From: Planctomycetota bacterium
GTDB taxonomy: Bacteria; Planctomycetota; Phycisphaerae; WQYP01
Reading direction: 5' to 3'
Assembly: GCA_021826605.1 (NCBI GenBank)
Contig: JAKAZF010000089.1
Coordinates: 1-8,557, forward strand
Length of the DNA: 8,557 nt
Shown here: one piece after another, positions 5,066 to 8,557 of the stretch
Layout of the letters: the number at the start of each line of letters is the position of its first letter
Position numbering within the stretch: position 1 is the first letter of the stretch
The notes under the pieces: generated by a model
Seen by the model: only the letters and a program-made list of their open reading frames with translations
Database searches by the model: none
Told to the model about the DNA's origin: nothing
Program-made: the position numbers and the translations under genes

Positions 5066-6340
5066 CTACACGCCTGCCGGAATCTTTGCCGATGTTAGGG
5101 TCGGTTGCGTCTGAAATGTGCTCATCAGCGCATCAAACGCATCAAGTTTCGGAGCAATGGAGGTAGGCAGCGCCAACTGATCCACCACCACTTCCACGGT
5201 CTTTAATCCATTGCCCGTGATACACACACAGATGCTTTCATCCCGCGGAATCCGTCCGCTGTTAATTAACTTAATTGTCGCCGCCAGGGTGGTGCCGCCC
5301 GCAGGCTCAGTCCAGGTTCCTTCTGTGCGGGCCAGGAGTTTAATGGCGTCGACAATTTCGGTGTCCGTCGCGTCTTCACCCCAGCCGCCGGATTCTTTGA
5401 CCGCCTGTACCACATAAAAGCCATCCGCCGGATTGCCAATGGCGATGCTTTTGGCGATGGTTTTGGGCTTCTGCGGTTTGATCAGATCATGCCCGGCGCG
5501 AATCGCCTCCACCACGGGGTTGCATCCGGCTGCCTGCGCGGAATAAATCTTGGGAGCGTTATCCGCCACCAGCCCCAGATCGATAAATTCCTTATATGCT
5601 TTATAAATCTTGGGCAAAATGGTCCCGCCTGCCGTCGGGCATACGGTGTGCTTGGGCAACCGCCAGCCTAACTGCTCGGCCACCTCGAAACCAAAGGTCT
5701 TGGCCCCTTCGGTATAAAAGGGCCGCAGATTCACGTTCACAATCGCCCATTTGTATTTGTCAGCAATTTCTGAACACAGGCGATTAACATCATCATAATT
5801 ACCGTTAATGCGCACCATGGTGGGGCCAAAAATCAGTGATCCCAGCACCTTCCCCTGCTCAAGATCATGCGGAATCATGACAAATGCCTTCAACCCCGCA
5901 ACCGCCGCGTGCGCGGCCACGCTGTTGGCTAAATTACCCGTACTGGCGCAGCCCACGGTGTCATAGCCTAATTCAATGGCTTTGGTAATCGCCACCGACA
6001 CCACACGCTCTTTATAGCTCCACGTGGGATAATTAGCCGAGTCATCTTTAATGTATAACTCTTTAACTCCCAGAACTTTTTCCAGATTGTGCGCCCGGCG
6101 CAAGGGGGTGCAGCCGGAATATAATCCGGCTTTCGGCTCGCCATCAATGGGCAGTAAATCGCGGTAGCGCCACAAATTGCGCGGTTTATTCTCTATGGAT
6201 TCGCGCGTGACCTTGCCGCGCATGGCCGCGTAATCATATTGAACCTCCAGCGGCCCAAAACATACTTCGCACACGTGCACGCCTTTTTGCGGGTATTTTT
6301 CCCCGCATTCTCGGCACTTGAGTCCCAGCACATACGACAT
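5066..6340 (-). CDS. Threonine-synthase-like PLP enzyme, candidate carrier-protein-dependent homocysteine synthase
   Basis: A 424-residue fold-type II PLP enzyme related to threonine synthase (substrate O-phosphohomoserine). It has an N-terminal zinc ribbon (C9/C12 and C24/C27), the PLP lysine K110 in YPTWSYKERVV, an ASTGNLANS loop (132-140), NLRPFYTEGAKTFGFE (204-219), a cofactor-phosphate loop PTAGGT (235-240), AIGNPADGFYVVQAV (300-314) and ITGNGLKT (374-381). Well-known ThrCs read NPTGSFKDR, a GNxGN-type loop and TGHGLKD at these places, so the active site differs systematically. The ATG at 6340 has GGAGG six bases upstream. It is the first gene after a SAM riboswitch and precedes a sulfur carrier, a NIL domain and an E1 enzyme. 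That context favours sulfur transfer to O-phosphohomoserine, giving homocysteine, over making threonine. Automatic annotation would call it thrC; ordinary threonine synthase remains the main alternative. Confidence 0.88.
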   Translation of the reverse strand: MSYVLGLKCRECGEKYPQKGVHVCEVCFGPLEVQYDYAAMRGKVTRESIENKPRNLWRYRDLLPIDGEPKAGLYSGCTPLRRAHNLEKVLGVKELYIKDDSANYPTWSYKERVVSVAITKAIELGYDTVGCASTGNLANSVAAHAAVAGLKAFVMIPHDLEQGKVLGSLIFGPTMVRINGNYDDVNRLCSEIADKYKWAIVNVNLRPFYTEGAKTFGFEVAEQLGWRLPKHTVCPTAGGTILPKIYKAYKEFIDLGLVADNAPKIYSAQAAGCNPVVEAIRAGHDLIKPQKPKTIAKSIAIGNPADGFYVVQAVKESGGWGEDATDTEIVDAIKLLARTEGTWTEPAGGTTLAATIKLINSGRIPRDESICVCITGNGLKTVEVVVDQLALPTSIAPKLDAFDALMSTFQTQPTLTSAKIPAGV

Positions 6341-6383
6341 TTACAACCTCCGCCCGGCTACACCAGCATGGTGATTGATCCGG

Positions 6384-6448
6384 AAAATAACGCGGCCTCT
6401 TATCAGGATGCACCGTTTTAGGATGCTGATTCCCGATAAGAGGCCGCG
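6384..6448 (-). terminator. Riboswitch-controlled intrinsic terminator
   Basis: A perfect 14-bp stem, CGCGGCCTCTTATC (6448 to 6435) with GATAAGAGGCCGCG (6404 to 6391), 30-base loop, followed by TTATTTT on the minus strand. It lies between the SAM aptamer and the first gene, 43 bases before the ATG at 6340. Its 5' arm ends CTTATC and can pair instead with the GATAAG of the aptamer P1 3' strand (6482-6477), giving an antiterminator. The AGGATGC heptamer occurs twice in the loop (plus strand). Confidence 0.88.
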
Positions 6449-6473
6449 CGATAAAACCAAAAGAGACGCTGAT

Positions 6474-6613
6474 CCGCTTATCTATCCCCAGGTTCGCCGG
6501 AAATTCCGGCAAGCGGGAGGGAATTAGCACCCGCTTCTTACACCATAAAAGGCGTAAAGATGGGTTGCTGTGCCGTCAACGGGCCCGTCCCTCAGGCACT
6601 CTTGATAAGAGCC
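6474..6613 (-). promoter_or_regulatory. SAM-I (S-box) riboswitch aptamer
   Basis: Read on the minus strand, the leader holds the conserved S-box blocks in order: CTTATCAAGAG, TGAGGGACGGGCCC, AGCAACC and GGTGCTAATTCC. Helices check out by eye: P1, CTTATC (6609-6604) with GATAAG (6482-6477); P2, GTGCC (6599-6595) with GGCAC (6574-6570); P3, TTTACGCC (6558-6551) with GGTGTAAG (6544-6537); P4, GCCGGAATTTCCGGC (6510-6496). S-box RNAs bind S-adenosylmethionine and shut off genes for methionine or cysteine synthesis and transport when SAM is plentiful. The aptamer precedes the intrinsic terminator and the ThrC-like/carrier/NIL/E1 operon, so SAM should repress these genes. Confidence 0.93.
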
Positions 6614-6633
6614 TTATTCAATTGTCACCGCAA

Positions 6634-6662
6634 ATAGTAGAATCCTTAACCATTATTGTCAA
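6634..6662 (-). promoter_or_regulatory. Sigma-70-type promoter of the SAM-riboswitch operon
   Basis: On the minus strand: a perfect TTGACA (6662-6657), a 17-base spacer, then TACTAT (6639-6634). Transcription would begin near 6627, about 14 bases before the aptamer, which fits a leader that starts just ahead of P1. Confidence 0.75.
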
Positions 6663-6682
6663 CAGCGCTGCGCAACCATTTG

Positions 6683-6711
6683 TTGGCAATTACCCTCAAT
6701 ACAACTACAAT
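6683..6711 (+). promoter_or_regulatory. Sigma-70-type promoter of the 6736-8031 gene
   Basis: TTGGCA (6683-6688), a 17-base spacer, then TACAAT (6706-6711): one mismatch to consensus in each box. Transcription would begin near 6718, leaving a leader of about 18 bases that contains GGAGG (6726-6730) before the ATG at 6736. This placement rules out the longer upstream starts of the same frame. Confidence 0.7.
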
Positions 6712-6735
6712 CCCACTTCATTGACGGAGGTTCAC

Positions 6736-8031
6736 ATGCCCCAGGAAATCTCGTCTTCATTGCCCGAACTTGGCAACGCTAGCCCGTTGTATGACGCGCC
6801 CGATTCCACCGCCGGCATGACCCTGACGCGCGGGTTGTTGCTGGTTCTGATATGGATTATTTTGGGCGCAGCCATTATTTCAGCTCTGGTGGTGTTCGCC
6901 ACAATCCGGCACAGCGGCGTTCCCCGCCCCATCGCCCTTTTAGTACCTCTGGGAATTGTGGGAGTGGCATTATTTGGCGTCCTGATTTATCTGGCATTAG
7001 CGGTGATTATCCGCGGGCAGCTTTTGCTGTTCAAATACGCCCAACTTCTGGGCCGCAGCACGCAGCAGCAGGTGCAAATTTCCACCAATATGGAGCGGCA
7101 CCTGCTGCACCTGCGAACCGCCCTGGATAAGATGGCGTCTGCCTCGTCCATTGCGCCGTCTCCTTCACCGCAAAACACACCCGGACCCATGCCGGACTCC
7201 CAAGCTGTTGGCGTTGTGACTCTGCCTGCCGGATCGCCGGATGCTTTTCCGCAAATCCTGGAACTTCTAACGCAGCTGCGCGATGCCGCTTTGCTGACTG
7301 AAACCCAGCGCCGGCAATGGGCGGCGGGTCTGCTGGAAAAGCGCAAGGCCGTGCTGACTGCGGAAGTTCAAGCCGCCATCCAGGGTGAACAATGGAACGC
7401 CGCAGGCAATTTGATCGAAAAAATCCGGGAGAATCTTCCAGGTGATCCACTGGTCGATACGCTCCGGGATGACCTGGCCCGTCAGCGCGCCGAAAAAGTT
7501 CAGCAGGATTTGACGCGGGCGCGTGAAAACGTGCAGCACTACATGGCCATCAACGCCTGGGATCAGGTCCAGCAAATAACCGATCCTCTCGACGCCCGTT
7601 ATCCCGACGAGCCGGCCATTCAGGAATTGCTCAATCAGGTTCGGTATGAATACCATGCCTGGCGACGGGATGCTCTGACCATGCTGCTTAGCGACTATAA
7701 AGATTCAGTGGATCATCGCCAATGGGTTCGCGCCGGCAGTTTGGCCCAACAGATTCTGGAGCGCTACCCGGAAGAAAAGCTGGCGGAAAAAATCCGCACC
7801 GATTTAACCACCTTGCGGCAAAACGCGGATATTCAGACCCGCCATGAACTCGAAACGCAATACGCCGATCTTATCAAACGCCAGCGGCATGAAGAAGCCT
7901 TCGCCATTGCGCAACGCGTACTGGACGTATACCCCGAATCCGCCACCGCCCGGGAAATGCAGAAGCATCTGCCAAAACTCACAGAAATTATCAAAAAGGA
8001 AAAAGCCCGCAAGCAACCCGCCATCCATTAA
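6736..8031 (+). CDS. Membrane protein with two transmembrane helices and four 55-residue helical repeats
   Basis: A 431-residue protein of no family I recognise. Residues 33-56 and 66-93 are two hydrophobic helices joined by a short loop, after a polar N-terminus without a cleavable signal. A Ser/Pro/Gln-rich linker (about 135-168) leads to a helical C-terminal half with four tandem TPR-like units. Their anchor positions W220 (GEQWNAAGNLI), W275 (INAWDQVQQI), W330 (HRQWVRAGSLA) and H385 (RQRHEEAFAI) are exactly 55 residues apart, each followed by an ExxP/YPxxP-like turn such as RYPDEPAIQ, RYPEEKLAE or VYPESATAR. The tail is Lys-rich. A cytoplasmic scaffold on a membrane hairpin is the simplest reading. 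The start at 6736 has GGAGG five bases upstream and a promoter just before it. It is transcribed divergently from the riboswitch operon, and nothing ties it to sulfur metabolism. Confidence 0.88.
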   Translation: MPQEISSSLPELGNASPLYDAPDSTAGMTLTRGLLLVLIWIILGAAIISALVVFATIRHSGVPRPIALLVPLGIVGVALFGVLIYLALAVIIRGQLLLFKYAQLLGRSTQQQVQISTNMERHLLHLRTALDKMASASSIAPSPSPQNTPGPMPDSQAVGVVTLPAGSPDAFPQILELLTQLRDAALLTETQRRQWAAGLLEKRKAVLTAEVQAAIQGEQWNAAGNLIEKIRENLPGDPLVDTLRDDLARQRAEKVQQDLTRARENVQHYMAINAWDQVQQITDPLDARYPDEPAIQELLNQVRYEYHAWRRDALTMLLSDYKDSVDHRQWVRAGSLAQQILERYPEEKLAEKIRTDLTTLRQNADIQTRHELETQYADLIKRQRHEEAFAIAQRVLDVYPESATAREMQKHLPKLTEIIKKEKARKQPAIH

Positions 8032-8213
8032 CCGACCTGCCACCCCCCACAAAGCCGCCGGCTCTGCCGGTGGTGGAATACACCATAAAGTATCTCGGAA
8101 CGGCTCCTGGCTGGACCAAACACGACGATTCGCCCCAATTTGAAATAATTTCGGCCCTGCCCGAAAAAACCGCCACACCATCAGCGTGGTGCCTGGGAGC
8201 CTGTCCGAGTAAT

Positions 8214-8250
8214 CGCCGGGTTGCGATCCCGGCGCGCCGGGACGATTTTT
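8214..8250 (+). terminator. Candidate intrinsic terminator of the repeat-protein gene
   Basis: Three GC-rich arms lie in series: CGCCGGG (8214-8220), CCCGGCG (8228-8234) and CGCCGGG (8235-8241), followed by ACGATTTTT (8242-8250). The middle arm can pair with either neighbour; pairing with the third, as TCCCGG-CGCG-CCGGGA, puts the hairpin four bases before the T run. It lies about 200 bases after the stop codon at 8031, which is far for a terminator. Confidence 0.45.
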
Positions 8251-8333
8251 GGCCTCTTGGGGCATCGTCGCGCAGAGCACCATGGTGATAACCCGGTGGT
8301 TGGTTGGCGACTCGCGGCAATGCGCCCCGCGCT

Positions 8334-8362
8334 TTGTACGTTTCAGCAACATCGGGTAAATT
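8334..8362 (+). promoter_or_regulatory. Weak promoter candidate for tRNA-Pro
   Basis: TTGTAC (8334-8339), a 17-base spacer and TAAATT (8357-8362), placing a start near 8369, a few bases before the tRNA. The spacing is good, but both boxes match consensus poorly. Confidence 0.3.
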
Positions 8363-8372
8363 AAAGGCTCAT

Positions 8373-8447
8373 CGGGGCGTAGCTCAGCCTGGCTAGAGCG
8401 CCTGGTTTGGGACCAGGAAGTCGCAGGTTCAAATCCTGTCGCCCCGA
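8373..8447 (+). tRNA. tRNA-Pro, anticodon UGG
   Basis: A full cloverleaf of 75 bases. Acceptor CGGGGCG (8373-8379) pairs with CGCCCCG (8440-8446), discriminator A. D stem GCTC/GAGC, anticodon stem CCTGG/CCAGG around loop TTTGGGA with anticodon TGG, variable loop AAGTC, T stem GCAGG/CCTGT around TTCAAAT. The CCA end is not encoded. The sequence is close to the usual bacterial proline tRNA reading CCN codons through U34. Confidence 0.97.
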
Positions 8448-8557
8448 TTTTTGCCAAAGGCAAAAATAGAGCAGGAGTTTTGAGAGAGTAGATAGTAGAG
8501 CAAAATTCGGCTGGGACAAAAGAGTGGCTGTCGCCGAAACACAGTGCTCCTCCTGCG
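8447..8557 (+). other. Structured sequence after tRNA-Pro, cut by the window edge; possible start of a non-coding RNA
   Basis: No reading frame is credible. A stem-loop at 8447-8467 (ATTTTTGCC/GGCAAAAAT, loop AAA) begins in the last base of the tRNA. Further on, GCAGGAG (8471-8477) is complementary to CTCCTGC (8550-8556), enclosing a second hairpin of TTCGGC (8506-8511) with GCCGAA (8533-8538) and GACA (8515-8518) with TGTC (8529-8532). Nested pairing without codons suggests an RNA. The GGCTGTCGCCG stretch faintly recalls the 5' end of bacterial RNase P RNA, but its diagnostic later parts lie outside the window, so I do not name it. Confidence 0.35.

Larger units (their letters stand above)
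8032..8372. other. Gene-free stretch between the repeat protein and tRNA-Pro
   Basis: About 340 bases with no convincing reading frame on either strand. It holds several stem-loops: 8055-8073 (CCGCCGGC-TCT-GCCGGTGG with one G-T pair, no U tract), 8149-8166 (TTTCGG/CCGAAA), 8176-8191 (CACCA/TGGTG) and the GC-rich set at 8214-8241. It looks like the 3' untranslated and spacer region of the upstream gene. No remnant of a protein gene is recognisable. Confidence 0.6.

Noticed and set aside
6565..6735. Longer N-terminus for the repeat protein, starting at 6565
   Set aside because: It would be coded by the riboswitch region and both promoters; the GGAGG and promoter just upstream fix the start at 6736.
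8149..8166. TTTCGG/CCGAAA hairpin as a minus-strand terminator
   Set aside because: No minus-strand gene lies to its right that would need it, and the following tract is only moderately U-rich.
7804..8463. Long minus-strand frame with GATGFEPATSWSQTRRSS near its start
   Set aside because: That peptide is the antisense translation of tRNA-Pro, a well-known false protein; the rest lies antisense to the repeat-protein gene and spacer.

Overview
The window (8,557 bases, roughly half G+C) looks like chromosomal DNA of an environmental bacterium. A planctomycete or relative is my best guess. That rests mainly on the REP-associated transposase (with the 'YGFWLPNDPRG' N-terminal motif I associate with that phylum) and on the general look of the proteins, so it is inference, not proof.

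Layout, left to right. (1) A minus-strand gene for a zinc-ribbon protein with one membrane segment runs off the left edge (2-598). (2) A minus-strand cysteine desulfurase follows (712-1890). (3) A REP/RAYT module comes next: a Y1 (HUH) transposase gene (2029-2670) with a pair of oppositely oriented 26-base REP-like repeats on each side. (4) A DinB-fold protein (2813-3298). (5) A tight minus-strand operon (3350-6340): a threonine-synthase-like PLP enzyme, a ThiS/MoaD-like sulfur carrier ending in Gly-Gly, a free-standing NIL domain and a ThiF/MoeB-like E1 enzyme. (6) The operon leader (about 6384-6662) has a -35/-10 promoter, a SAM-I (S-box) riboswitch and an intrinsic terminator whose arms can swap partners with riboswitch helix P1. 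(7) A divergent promoter drives a plus-strand gene (6736-8031) for a protein with two membrane segments and four 55-residue helical repeats. (8) A structured non-coding stretch, a tRNA-Pro(UGG) gene (8373-8447) and a possible further structured RNA cut by the right edge.

The main result is the SAM-riboswitch-controlled operon. Its promoter, aptamer and attenuator can all be read from the bases. Its genes make a coherent proposal: the E1 enzyme adenylates the Gly-Gly tail of the small carrier, a sulfurtransferase (plausibly the nearby cysteine desulfurase) turns it into a thiocarboxylate, and the threonine-synthase-like enzyme uses that sulfur on an activated homoserine, most simply O-phosphohomoserine, to make homocysteine for methionine. 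The NIL domain, known from methionine import and homocysteine-forming systems, would be a ligand-binding or accessory part. Related carrier-protein routes are known (CysO/CysM for cysteine; HcyS/HcyF with MetY for homocysteine in Wolinella). The combination here of S-box control, a ThrC-fold enzyme, a dedicated E1 and a NIL protein is the part worth following up. The function is inferred from sequence and context only.
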